Source: Paracoccaceae bacterium (GTDB taxonomy: Bacteria; Pseudomonadota; Alphaproteobacteria; Rhodobacterales; Rhodobacteraceae). Taken from it: DNA of 21,922 bases. The notes under the pieces are model-generated. The model saw nothing but the letters and a program-made list of their open reading frames with translations, was not told the origin of the DNA and ran no database searches. Position 1 is the first letter of the stretch. Each line of letters begins with the position of its first letter. Positions 1 through 7,187 of the stretch are shown one piece after another. The stretch is from positions 1-21,922 of the forward strand of contig WTIQ01000056.1 in assembly GCA_011525185.1 (NCBI GenBank). The letters run 5' to 3'. A program made the position numbers and the translations under genes.

Positions 1-320
1 GGGTTATATATATCGTCATAAACGCGGGCGGTTTCTCCTTTGCCAAAATCAGACAAGAAGTAATCGACTTCTCTGCCAATTTTTTCTGTTTCGACCCAAC
101 CCACCTTTTTCAGGCGATGAAGCGCGACCCGCACAGCTTCGGCTTTCACACCGACATGCGCCAAGATGATATTGACCGCCTTGCCTGACAATCGAAACCC
201 GCAGGCAGGATCGAGATCCCCAAACAGGGACACAATCAGTGACCATGTTTTCAAATTCTCAATTTGAGATAACTCAGATAAAAGCGCCTGTGAGCCTCGC
301 AAAGGTTTTCTTTCCCTCAT
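1..320 (-). CDS. paaX: PaaX-family transcriptional repressor, N-terminal part (cut by window edge)
   Basis: About 106 codons are visible, reading leftward from an ATG at 318-320 to the window edge with no stop. The protein starts MRERKPLRGSQALLSEL, and residues 25-100 match the winged-helix N-terminal domain of PaaX: a TWSLIVSLFGD stretch, then LSGKAVNIILAHVGVK, then AVRVALHRLKKVGWVET as the recognition region. In known systems PaaX represses paa promoters and is released by phenylacetyl-CoA. The gene lies 74 bp downstream of paaZ on the same strand, so it is probably cotranscribed with it. No good ribosome binding site is seen, and the start codon lies inside a hairpin-forming repeat (318-336). 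The C-terminal ligand-binding part is outside the window. The family call rests on the N-terminal half only. Confidence 0.85.
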   Translation of the reverse strand, partial: MRERKPLRGSQALLSELSQIENLKTWSLIVSLFGDLDPACGFRLSGKAVNIILAHVGVKAEAVRVALHRLKKVGWVETEKIGREVDYFLSDFGKGETARVYDDIYN

Positions 321-336
321 GCTTATTCAAAGCATG
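318..336. repeat. Perfect 7-bp inverted repeat overlapping the paaX start codon
   Basis: CATGCTT at 318-324 and AAGCATG at 330-336 form a perfect inverted repeat with a 5-bp spacer. In the minus-strand RNA the second arm contains the AUG of paaX, so a hairpin would cover the start codon. It could instead be a protein-binding site for autoregulation. The pairing is seen directly; the function is inferred. Confidence 0.55.
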
Positions 337-394
337 AACCTATAGGGGAATTCACATTTTCGCCAGAGCTAACTACGCTCTGCGCTCCGTACAC

Positions 395-2425
395 TCAAAT
401 AGCGTTCATTGTCAAAAGCTCGTATTCTGCGACCAGCTCATCATCTTGATTGCTCAGGCTAACGTGCCAACGCACTTCACCATAATCGTCATTGCGGGGA
501 GTTCTGTGTTTAACTGTGAGACGTACTTTGATGCTGTCACCTGCTTGAACAGGCTTCATGAACCGCAAATTATCGAGGCCCGTATTGGCCAGAACTGGCC
601 CTTCATCGGGCTGCACAAAGAGACCCGCGGCAAAGCTCAGTAAAAGATACCCATGCGCAACCCGACCTGGGAAGAAAGGGTTTCGTTTTGCAGCTGCCTC
701 ATCCATATGCGCATAAAAGGTATCCCCCGTGAAATGGGCGAAATGTTCAATATCATCCATTGTGACACTACGTGAGGCGGTATTGAGCGTTTCGCCGATC
801 TCTAATTCGCCAAATTTTCGGGTGAACGGATGGTCTTTCTTTTCGATCTCCGTGGCACCTGGTACCCACTTTTGACTAATCTGCGTGAGGATTTCAGGAC
901 TGCCCTGAATGGCTGTGCGCTGCATATAGTGCATAACACCGCGAATCCCGCCCATTTCTTCGCCTCCGCCTGCGCGTCCTGGGCCGCCATGTACCATATG
1001 AGGAAGAGGAGAACCGTGGCCTGTGCTTTCCCCCATTGAGGCGCGATTGTTGAAATAGAGGCGCCCATGATAAGCACCTGAGCGAAGAGCAATATCACGC
1101 GCCACAGTACCATCATTTGTAATAACCGAAGCGACCAGACTGCCTTTTCCACGATTCACAAGCTCGACCGCGTGGTCCAGATCACGATAGGCCATTAGGG
1201 TAGAGACGGGGCCGAAGACTTCCACATTATGCACATGTTGCGCCGTATCAGGAGAGGCGCAATGAAACAATGTTGGCGCAACAAAGGCCCCGTTTTGTGC
1301 CTCTTGACCATGAATGCTCACGTCCGCGACGCCACCGCAAACCACCTCGGCATCCTGCGCAATCAGTGCTGATTTTTCTATCACATCTTGCCGTTGGGCG
1401 GCAGAGACAAGCGCCCCCATATGCGTTTCACTCGAGCGTGGGTCGCCAATGACCGTCTTTGCCAGTTTTGCGGAAATTTTCTCTTTGATCGGATCAATTA
1501 AAGCTTCGGGAACAAAGATGCGGCGAATGGCCGTACATTTTTGTCCTGCTTTGGCGGTCATTTCCCGTGTGACCTCTTTGACAAAAAGATCAAATTCAGG
1601 CGTTTCAACTGTCACATCTGGTCCGAGAAGAGAGGCGTTTAGGCTGTCTTGTTCGGCAATAAATCGTGTGGCGTTTTGCAATATATTTGGATTAGAGCGC
1701 AGTTTTAATGCGGTTTGCGCCGAACCCGTGAAGCTCACCACATCTTGAGAGGTGAGAAGGTCAAGCAAATCCCCAACGCTACCCGACACAAGCTGCAGGG
1801 CCCCTTTGGGGAGAATGTCACTTTGGATAATAAGACGCACGCAGGCTTCGGTCACGTAGCTCGTTGCAGTGGCCGGTTTCACAATCGCAGGCACCCCTGC
1901 AAGGAGTGAGGGGGCCAGCTTTTCCAACATCCCCCAAACAGGGAAGTTAAATGCATTGATATGGAGTGCGACACCATCAAGCGAGGTGCAAATATGTTGT
2001 CCCAAAAAAGTGCCATTTTTCGACAGACGTTCGACGTTGCCATCAATATAGATCTGAGCATCGGGCATCTCTCTGCGTCCCATTGAGGAAAAGGCAAAGA
2101 GCGTTCCAATACCACCATCAATATCAATCAAATGATCTCTCTGTGTGGCGCCTGTCGAAAAGGATATATCATAGAGAGACTGTTTATGCTCTGAGAGGTA
2201 AAGCGCGAGTGCTTTTAACATGCGGGCACGTTCATGAAAGGTATAGGGTCTAAGACCTGCTCCTCCAGTGTCACGCGCATAATCAAGCATGCTAGCCATA
2301 TCGAGAGAGGCATTTCCCGCGCGTGCGATCCTCTCGCCCGTGACAGCCGAATAGATTGGTCTTGCACTGTCATCACACCCGATCCACTGACCCGCGGCAA
2401 AGCTTTTAATATCTGCGATTGTCAT
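395..2425 (-). CDS. paaZ: PaaZ: bifunctional oxepin-CoA hydrolase / 3-oxo-5,6-dehydrosuberyl-CoA semialdehyde dehydrogenase
   Basis: This 676-residue protein is the usual full-length PaaZ fusion. It hydrolytically opens the oxepin-CoA ring and then oxidises the resulting aldehyde with NADP in the aerobic phenylacetyl-CoA pathway. Residues 1 to about 520 form an aldehyde dehydrogenase domain. Glu258 (in FIAEQDSLNA) and Cys297 (in AGQKCTAIRR) sit where E. coli PaaZ has Glu256 and Cys295. Residues about 530-676 are a MaoC-like R-hydratase domain with Asp568 and His573 in FTGDTFYAH, matching the E. coli pair Asp561/His566. Both active sites therefore look intact. The ATG start has AGGGA seven bases upstream. 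It is divergent from paaI and is followed by paaX. An aldehyde dehydrogenase without the hydratase domain is excluded by the C-terminal motif. Confidence 0.97.
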   Translation of the reverse strand: MTIADIKSFAAGQWIGCDDSARPIYSAVTGERIARAGNASLDMASMLDYARDTGGAGLRPYTFHERARMLKALALYLSEHKQSLYDISFSTGATQRDHLIDIDGGIGTLFAFSSMGRREMPDAQIYIDGNVERLSKNGTFLGQHICTSLDGVALHINAFNFPVWGMLEKLAPSLLAGVPAIVKPATATSYVTEACVRLIIQSDILPKGALQLVSGSVGDLLDLLTSQDVVSFTGSAQTALKLRSNPNILQNATRFIAEQDSLNASLLGPDVTVETPEFDLFVKEVTREMTAKAGQKCTAIRRIFVPEALIDPIKEKISAKLAKTVIGDPRSSETHMGALVSAAQRQDVIEKSALIAQDAEVVCGGVADVSIHGQEAQNGAFVAPTLFHCASPDTAQHVHNVEVFGPVSTLMAYRDLDHAVELVNRGKGSLVASVITNDGTVARDIALRSGAYHGRLYFNNRASMGESTGHGSPLPHMVHGGPGRAGGGEEMGGIRGVMHYMQRTAIQGSPEILTQISQKWVPGATEIEKKDHPFTRKFGELEIGETLNTASRSVTMDDIEHFAHFTGDTFYAHMDEAAAKRNPFFPGRVAHGYLLLSFAAGLFVQPDEGPVLANTGLDNLRFMKPVQAGDSIKVRLTVKHRTPRNDDYGEVRWHVSLSNQDDELVAEYELLTMNAI

Positions 2426-2484
2426 GTTTGATCCCTATCTCGTTCGCGCATGATTACGGAATTTCTCCGCATCAAAATTGTATA

Positions 2485-2506
2485 ATTGACCAATCGGTCG
2501 GTTTAT
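2485..2506. promoter_or_regulatory. Operator-like quasi-palindrome in the paaZ/paaI divergent promoter region
   Basis: The 22-bp site centred at 2495/2496 matches its own reverse complement at 14 of 22 positions, with the core ACCAATCGGTCGGT. CG-centred palindromes of this type are typical of TetR-family operators. It lies between the divergent paaZ and paaI starts. A TATAAT hexamer at 2504-2509 overlaps its right edge and another TATAAT at 2481-2486 overlaps its left edge, so a bound protein could block both promoters. The TetR-type protein encoded at 4360-4974 is the obvious candidate ligand, which is an inference. Confidence 0.55.
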
Positions 2507-2594
2507 AATAACTGTGTAACGAGCGATATTGATGGAATCAAGCCCTGAGTGAGGGGGTGGGTGATCAATTCTTAGACTGCAAACAGGGAGAAGA

Positions 2595-2612
2595 ATGGGT
2601 ATCTCAACATGA
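2595..2612 (+). other. Possible 5-codon leader ORF overlapping the paaI start
   Basis: An ATG at 2595 follows GGGAG (2586-2590) and encodes MGIST before a TGA at 2610-2612. The stop overlaps the paaI ATG (2609-2611) as ATGA. The only Shine-Dalgarno-like sequence is well placed for this mini-ORF and is about 18 bases from the paaI start. This suggests translational coupling, but chance cannot be excluded. Confidence 0.3.
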
Positions 2613-3034
2613 CGCCAAAAGAACGCGCCAAAAAAGCCGCGGCCATAATGTGGGAAAATGACCGAGCCAGCCCTTGGATCGGCATGCGGCTTGATACTAT
2701 CGATGAGGGCCGCTCGAAGATGTCGCTTGTTGTGCAGGATCATCACGTCAACGGCCATGATATTTGTCACGGCGGGATCATATTTACTTTGGCAGACAGT
2801 GCCTTTGCATTTGCTTGTAACAGCCGAAATCAAAACACTGTCGCACAGCATAATTCCATCACCTATATTTCACCCGGTAAATTAGGTGACACGCTCACAG
2901 CTGATGCCAAAGAAGTAAGCCTAAGCGGTCGAAGCGGTATATATGACGTCACCGTGACCAATCAAAACAATGACGTCATTGCAGAATTTAGGGGCTGTTC
3001 GCGGGCCATTCGCGGGCAACTTTTTGAAGAATAA
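2609..3034 (+). CDS. paaI: PaaI: hotdog-fold hydroxyphenylacetyl-CoA thioesterase
   Basis: This 141-residue single-domain hotdog thioesterase aligns throughout with PaaI. The signature HVNGHDICHGG followed by LADSAFAFACNS spans residues 46-72 and contains the HGG turn (54-56) and Asp63, equivalent to the catalytic Asp of E. coli PaaI. The family releases CoA from ring-hydroxylated phenylacetyl-CoA side products, so free CoA is not exhausted when the pathway stalls. It is the first gene of the plus-strand paaI-paaK-tetR block and is only 16 bp from paaK. The start has no close Shine-Dalgarno sequence; see the leader ORF that overlaps it. Confidence 0.95.
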   Translation: MTPKERAKKAAAIMWENDRASPWIGMRLDTIDEGRSKMSLVVQDHHVNGHDICHGGIIFTLADSAFAFACNSRNQNTVAQHNSITYISPGKLGDTLTADAKEVSLSGRSGIYDVTVTNQNNDVIAEFRGCSRAIRGQLFEE

Positions 3035-3050
3035 GGACAGGGATAAAAAT

Positions 3051-4355
3051 ATGAGAGACCTTACACCAGATAGAACCACATTAGACCCTATTGAAATTGC
3101 ATCGCGCGATGAAATTCAGGCGCTGCAATTGGAGCGAATGAAGTGGTCCTTGAACCATGCCTATAGCAATGTTGATATGTACCGCAGGCGATTTGATGAG
3201 GCAGGTGTGCATCCTGATGATCTTAAATCTCTCTCCGATTTATCCAAATTTCCCTTTACCTACAAAACAGACCTGCGCGATCATTACCCTTTCGGGCTTT
3301 TTGCGGTGCCACAGGACCAAATCCTGAGGGTTCATGCCTCCTCTGGCACAACAGGAAAGCCAACCGTTGTTGGATACACGAAAAACGACATTGATATGTG
3401 GGCGAATATGGTGGCTCGTTCCATGCGGGCCAGTGGGACGAAGCCTGGGGATTTGGTTAATATTGTTTATGGGTATGGCCTATTTACAGGCGGACTAGGG
3501 GCGCATTACGGGGCCGAGCGTTTGGGCTGTACGGTGGTTCCTGTGTCAGGTGGAATGACCGAGCGTCAGGTGACCTTGATCCAAGATTTTAAGCCTTCTA
3601 CCATTATGGTCACTCCCTCCTACATGCTTAATATTCTTGAACAGTTTAACAGCATGGGCATCGATCCGCGCGATACCTCTCTCAATGTAGGTATTTTTGG
3701 CGCGGAACCATGGACAAATGCCATGCGGCAAGAGGTTGAATCTGCCTTTGATATGCATGCCGTTGATATCTATGGCTTATCCGAGATCCTTGGCCCGGGA
3801 GTTGCAAATGAATGCGTTGAGTCCAAGGACGGGTTACACATTTGGGAAGATCATTTTTATCCTGAAGTCATCAACCCAGAAACTGGAGAAGTTGTTGCAG
3901 ATGGCGAAATGGGTGAGTTGGTGTTTACGACCCTCACAAAGGAGGGTCTGCCCATGATCCGCTATCGGACCCGCGATCTCACACGACTTTTGCCTGGTAC
4001 CGCACGATCCATGCGACGTATGGAAAAGATTACCGGTCGCTCAGACGATATGATTATCCTACGCGGCGTTAATGTCTTTCCAAGCCAAGTCGAAGAACTC
4101 GTTTTAGATATCAAGGAACTGGCACCTTATTTCCAGATTGAGCTTAGCAAAGAGGGTGCCATGGACAAGATGACCGTTTTTGCCGAGCCAACCCCAGAGC
4201 AAGCGAGTGCCGCATCTGAGTTGGGCAACCTACTGCGCAAACGGATCAAAGATACCATTGGCGTCAGTGCCACCATCAGTGTGGGCGCACCTGGAAGCGT
4301 TGAACGCTCCCAAGGCAAGGCGCGTCGCGTGATCGACCTTCGGTCCAAAGGGTAG
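3051..4355 (+). CDS. paaK: PaaK: phenylacetate-CoA ligase
   Basis: This 434-residue AMP-forming ligase converts phenylacetate, ATP and CoA to phenylacetyl-CoA, the entry step of the pathway. The P-loop-like VHASSGTTGKPT is at residues 94-105. It is followed by the DIYGLSE adenylate motif near residue 240 and GRSDDMIILRGVNVFPSQVE in the C-terminal lid near residues 330-350. The ATG at 3051 is preceded by AAGGACAGGG. An in-frame upstream extension to 2970 exists but would overlap paaI and lacks family similarity, so the shorter start is chosen. It is followed four bases later by the regulator gene. Confidence 0.97.
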   Translation: MRDLTPDRTTLDPIEIASRDEIQALQLERMKWSLNHAYSNVDMYRRRFDEAGVHPDDLKSLSDLSKFPFTYKTDLRDHYPFGLFAVPQDQILRVHASSGTTGKPTVVGYTKNDIDMWANMVARSMRASGTKPGDLVNIVYGYGLFTGGLGAHYGAERLGCTVVPVSGGMTERQVTLIQDFKPSTIMVTPSYMLNILEQFNSMGIDPRDTSLNVGIFGAEPWTNAMRQEVESAFDMHAVDIYGLSEILGPGVANECVESKDGLHIWEDHFYPEVINPETGEVVADGEMGELVFTTLTKEGLPMIRYRTRDLTRLLPGTARSMRRMEKITGRSDDMIILRGVNVFPSQVEELVLDIKELAPYFQIELSKEGAMDKMTVFAEPTPEQASAASELGNLLRKRIKDTIGVSATISVGAPGSVERSQGKARRVIDLRSKG

Positions 4356-4359
4356 GGCA

Positions 4360-4974
4360 TTGGCGCGAAGTATTGCAAAAGATCATGATCAAAAGCGGTT
4401 AAACATCCTAACCGCGGCCGCCGATGTCTTTGCACAAGAAGGCATCGCGCGCGCCTCTATGGCGGAAGTTGCAAAACGCTGCGGAATATCCAAAGCGAAT
4501 ATCTATCATTATTATGCAAGCAAAGACGCGCTCTTGTTTGATATCTTGGACAGTTATCTCTCTAAGCTGCGCGATCGCATTGTGGACTTGCCCCTTCAAG
4601 AGCTATCGTCCGAGCAAAAACTCCACAGGATTTTGCAAGAATTTCTATTTGCCTATGAAGGAATGGACAGCGAACATAAAATCCAAACCGAAGGTCTCCC
4701 GCTTTTGGATACCGAGGCACAAACGATCCTCAAAAACTACCAACGAGAGATGGTTTCGCTTGTTGAGACCGTACTTGCGGATTTACTCCCTCCCAATGGG
4801 GCGAAAAATAACGCGCAATTGCGCGACATTACGATGTCTGTCTTTGGGATGCTGAATTGGTTTTATGTCTGGAACAGCAAGGCAGATCAAAGTGTGCGTG
4901 AACGCTATGCGCATACGATTGCAGAACTGACATTAAATGGCGTCAAAGCATTTGAAATGAAACCTGAGACCTAA
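4360..4974 (+). CDS. TetR/AcrR-family regulator of the paa locus
   Basis: This 204-residue protein has an N-terminal TetR DNA-binding domain: ILTAAADVFAQEGIARASM, then the helix-turn-helix VAKRCGISKANIYHYYASKD at about residues 36-55. The C-terminal ligand-binding region is all helical and cannot be assigned to a ligand from sequence. A TTG start at 4360 is used, because the next in-frame Met would cut into the DNA-binding domain; GGGTAGGG lies just upstream. It begins four bases after the paaK stop, so it is surely cotranscribed with paaI-paaK. It resembles PaaR-type regulators by position, and phenylacetyl-CoA is a plausible effector (inferred). The quasi-palindrome at 2485-2506 is its likely binding site. 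Confidence 0.88.
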   Translation: MARSIAKDHDQKRLNILTAAADVFAQEGIARASMAEVAKRCGISKANIYHYYASKDALLFDILDSYLSKLRDRIVDLPLQELSSEQKLHRILQEFLFAYEGMDSEHKIQTEGLPLLDTEAQTILKNYQREMVSLVETVLADLLPPNGAKNNAQLRDITMSVFGMLNWFYVWNSKADQSVRERYAHTIAELTLNGVKAFEMKPET

Positions 4975-5025
4975 AGACCGTCGCAACTTAACCCGAGTTA
5001 TGGACAACGTAGAGGTAAACACTGC

Positions 5026-5257
5026 TTTCAAAAGGCCTCTGCATAACGCTGCTCCAATTTAGAAATAAGGCCCAAGCCTGCGGCGGGGGCAGGCAGGCGC
5101 GGGCCGGTGGCGCCACTGGGAGCGGTGTTTTGGCTGTTTTTTATTATGCAACGGTCTTTGAAATGCTCTGCATTTCGGGGTTATAAGAGACGTCCAGCAT
5201 TTCCTTATCCATGACTTTGGTTCAATAGATATACTGTAATGCAGAGGCCTCAAAAAT
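5026..5257. repeat. Dispersed MITE/REP-like element, copy A (compound)
   Basis: The core runs from AGGCCTCTGCATAAC (around 5033-5047) to TTATGCAACGGTCTTTG (around 5144-5160), giving imperfect terminal inverted repeats. A 27-bp stretch at 5086-5112 is the exact reverse complement of 20337-20363 in copy C, and the flanking bases stay similar as far as the ends. The core contains GCCTGC/GCAGGC arms (5076-5081, 5089-5094) and the perfect palindrome GTGGCGCCAC (5107-5116). A further end, TGCAGAGGCCTCAAAAAT (5240-5257), pairs with the left end, so the copy may be compound. Between the two ends lies a 7-bp hairpin (5160-5176). It fills the gap between the convergent tetR and paaE genes and ends three bases before the paaE stop. 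Confidence 0.7.
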
Positions 5258-5260
5258 GCT

Positions 5261-6328
5261 TTAGTGGCCTGCTTGGTCGTAATCCCAAACGATTTTTTCG
5301 CTAACTGGATAACTCTGACAGGTCAGGACGTAGCCCGCCTCGACTTCGTAATCTTCCAGTGCGTGGTTTGTTACCATTTCCACCTCACCCTCTATGATCT
5401 TTGCCTTGCACGTCGAGCAAACGCCGGCGCAGCAGGCATAGGGGGCATCAATGTTTTGGTCCAGCGCGGCTTGCAAAAGACTGGTCTCTGGTTCAATGGT
5501 CAGCGAACGGCTCTCGCCCCCCAAAGTGACTCGCCCCGAAATACCTTTATCTGTCACTGAAAGGCTGGCCGCTTTTTTCTTGGCACGACCCGGCTGACCG
5601 CTTGCAAAGAGTTCAAACCGAATTTGCTCTTTTGTCAGCCCATGATCCTTTAAAGCCTCTGATATTGCGAGCATCATGGGCTCTGGACCGCAAATAAAGG
5701 CCATGTCAATCTGTTTTATATTGATCAATGTTTGAAAGAGCGCTGTACATTTATCTCCATCGACCCGACCATGGAAAAGATCAATATCTTGGCTGTCATC
5801 TTCTAGGATATGGATCACGCTGAGCCGACCCAAGTACTGGTTTTTCAGATCGTCAAGCTCCTCTCGAAACATGATCGTATTGGGATTACGGTTTGCATAA
5901 ACAAGGGTAAAGCGCGCTTTGGGCGACCCCCGTAATCCTGTTTTCAAAATCGACAGGATAGGCGTGATACCTGAGCCGCCTGCAAAGGCCAAATAATGGG
6001 GGCAATCTTGCTGCGCTTTTGCATAAAAATTACCCATGGGAGGAAGGGCGTGAAGCGTATCGCCGATCTGTAGTTCAGTATTCGCCCAAGTTGAAAAGGC
6101 ACCTCCCGAAACTCGTTTGATGCCAACTTGCAACACACCCTCCTCGCGGCCTGCGCAAATCGAATAGGATCGACGAAGCTCCTGACCATCGAAGTCCCGA
6201 CGAAATGTCAGATATTGTCCTTCTGTAAAGGAAAAATCAGCCTCAGGAGGTGGTGTTAATGTCACCTCCACTGCATCGCGGATTGTTTTGCGAACGGCAG
6301 TTACCTTTAAGGGGACAAATTGATTCAT
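5261..6328 (-). CDS. paaE: PaaE: ferredoxin-NADP reductase-like component of phenylacetyl-CoA 1,2-epoxidase
   Basis: This 355-residue electron-transfer protein delivers electrons from NADPH to the PaaA di-iron centre. The domains in order are an FAD-binding barrel with RRSYSI (residues 52-57), an NAD(P)-binding domain beginning at AFAGGSGITP (114-123) with FICGPEPMM (211-219), and a C-terminal plant-type 2Fe-2S domain. The iron-sulfur ligands are Cys299, Cys304, Cys307 and Cys337 (C-x4-C-x2-C spacing, then a distal Cys). It is the last gene of the minus-strand paa operon, 20 bp after the NTF2-like gene, with AAGGG upstream of the ATG. Repeat copy A ends just beyond its stop codon. Confidence 0.96.
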   Translation of the reverse strand: MNQFVPLKVTAVRKTIRDAVEVTLTPPPEADFSFTEGQYLTFRRDFDGQELRRSYSICAGREEGVLQVGIKRVSGGAFSTWANTELQIGDTLHALPPMGNFYAKAQQDCPHYLAFAGGSGITPILSILKTGLRGSPKARFTLVYANRNPNTIMFREELDDLKNQYLGRLSVIHILEDDSQDIDLFHGRVDGDKCTALFQTLINIKQIDMAFICGPEPMMLAISEALKDHGLTKEQIRFELFASGQPGRAKKKAASLSVTDKGISGRVTLGGESRSLTIEPETSLLQAALDQNIDAPYACCAGVCSTCKAKIIEGEVEMVTNHALEDYEVEAGYVLTCQSYPVSEKIVWDYDQAGH

Positions 6329-6348
6329 ATCAGGAGCCCTTCTCTGAC

Positions 6349-6732
6349 TTAGAAATGACGAAACAGTTTTGAAATGATGCGCCAGGTCCCATCGTCGATT
6401 TGGATCATGTGGAAATGATTTTCAAATGACATTCCAAGTAGATTTTCTTCGGTGATCGTGCCCCAGGCAATTTTATCCGCGCTGCCTTCATTCAAAATTT
6501 CGGCACTGTAGTCAGGTGCGATTTCGTTCGCTTCGATGACACTTAAGAATAATTCAGAGCCACCAGAGATAAAGTCAGGCCCCATCCATCCAGTCATTTC
6601 AATTTTCTCATGAAAAATGTCCCCCAAGAGAGCAACGTTTCTGGTGCGCGTTCCTTCGATATAGATTCCAAAACGGTGCGGGGGGATTGTGTAGGTGTGT
6701 TCATTATTTTCTCTTTCATTTGTTAAATACAT
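6349..6732 (-). CDS. Small NTF2-like (lumazine-binding-type) protein inside the paa operon
   Basis: This 127-residue protein is not one of the canonical Paa subunits. The pattern FGIYIEGTRTRNVALLGDIFHE near the N terminus and FENHFHMIQIDDGTWRIISK near the C terminus resembles the 'putative lumazine-binding' branch of the NTF2/SnoaL-like fold. These proteins are usually single cone-shaped domains that bind or convert small molecules, or act as accessory subunits. The ATG lies inside the last codons of paaD (10-bp overlap), and there is no separate Shine-Dalgarno sequence, so translation is probably coupled. It sits between paaD and paaE, where the epoxidase genes are normally adjacent. The fold assignment is from pattern recognition, and the function is unknown. 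A role in protecting or aiding the epoxidase is speculation. Confidence 0.75.
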   Translation of the reverse strand: MYLTNERENNEHTYTIPPHRFGIYIEGTRTRNVALLGDIFHEKIEMTGWMGPDFISGGSELFLSVIEANEIAPDYSAEILNEGSADKIAWGTITEENLLGMSFENHFHMIQIDDGTWRIISKLFRHF

Positions 6733-7187
6733 TTAAAATAGTCAAACGGTTCAAGGCAGTCTAGACATCTCCATTGCGCTTTGCATGGGGTTGAGCCGAA
6801 TTGGCTTACTTTTTCTACGCGCTTTGAACGGCACAATGGGCAATGTGCGGGACCGCCTGCGGCCTGTGGCGGGGCAATTCCATATTCTTCCAATCGTTTT
6901 CGCCCCTTTTCGCTCAGCCAGTCGGTTGTCCAAGGTGGAGCAATTTGCGTTTTGATCTGTGGGTCAATAACGCCACGTTTGAGTAATTTGGTTTCAATAT
7001 CAAGCGAGATCACACTCATGGCAGGGCAACCCGAATAGGTGGGCGTAACCGTCACGGTGACGCGCTCGTTTTCAATGTCCACAGCCCGAATGACACCAAG
7101 ATCGACAACCGAAATCACGGGAATTTCAGGATCTGGAACCGTATCTAACCAGGCCCAAATATCGTTTGTGTCAAAAGGCATTGTCAT
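6723..7187 (-). CDS. paaD: PaaD: MIP18/DUF59-type assembly factor for the phenylacetyl-CoA epoxidase
   Basis: This 154-residue protein has a DUF59 (SufT/MIP18-like) domain with DTVPDPEIPVISVVDLGVIR (residues 15-34) and the conserved TPTYSGCPA with Cys54. A C-terminal zinc-ribbon-like segment has Cys116, Cys119, Cys141 and Cys144. Both parts are typical of PaaD, which is needed for epoxidase maturation, probably in metal-centre assembly, rather than for catalysis. Its ATG directly follows the paaC stop, with GGAG eleven bases upstream inside paaC. Its own 3' end overlaps the NTF2-like gene. Confidence 0.96.
   Translation of the reverse strand: MTMPFDTNDIWAWLDTVPDPEIPVISVVDLGVIRAVDIENERVTVTVTPTYSGCPAMSVISLDIETKLLKRGVIDPQIKTQIAPPWTTDWLSEKGRKRLEEYGIAPPQAAGGPAHCPLCRSKRVEKVSQFGSTPCKAQWRCLDCLEPFDYFKCI

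Noticed and set aside
364..382. CAGAGC/GCTCTG hairpin as a terminator after paaZ
   Set aside because: The stem is only six pairs and no T-run follows on the minus strand, so cotranscription with paaX remains likely.
802..1152. A 116-codon minus-strand frame within paaZ
   Set aside because: It is a shifted frame inside a complete paaZ with intact catalytic residues.
2435..2851. A 138-codon open frame antisense to paaI
   Set aside because: It is the complement of the well-supported paaI gene, with no family similarity and no ribosome binding site.
5059..5253. A 64-codon minus-strand frame in the tetR-paaE gap
   Set aside because: It lies wholly within repeat copy A and has no ribosome binding site.
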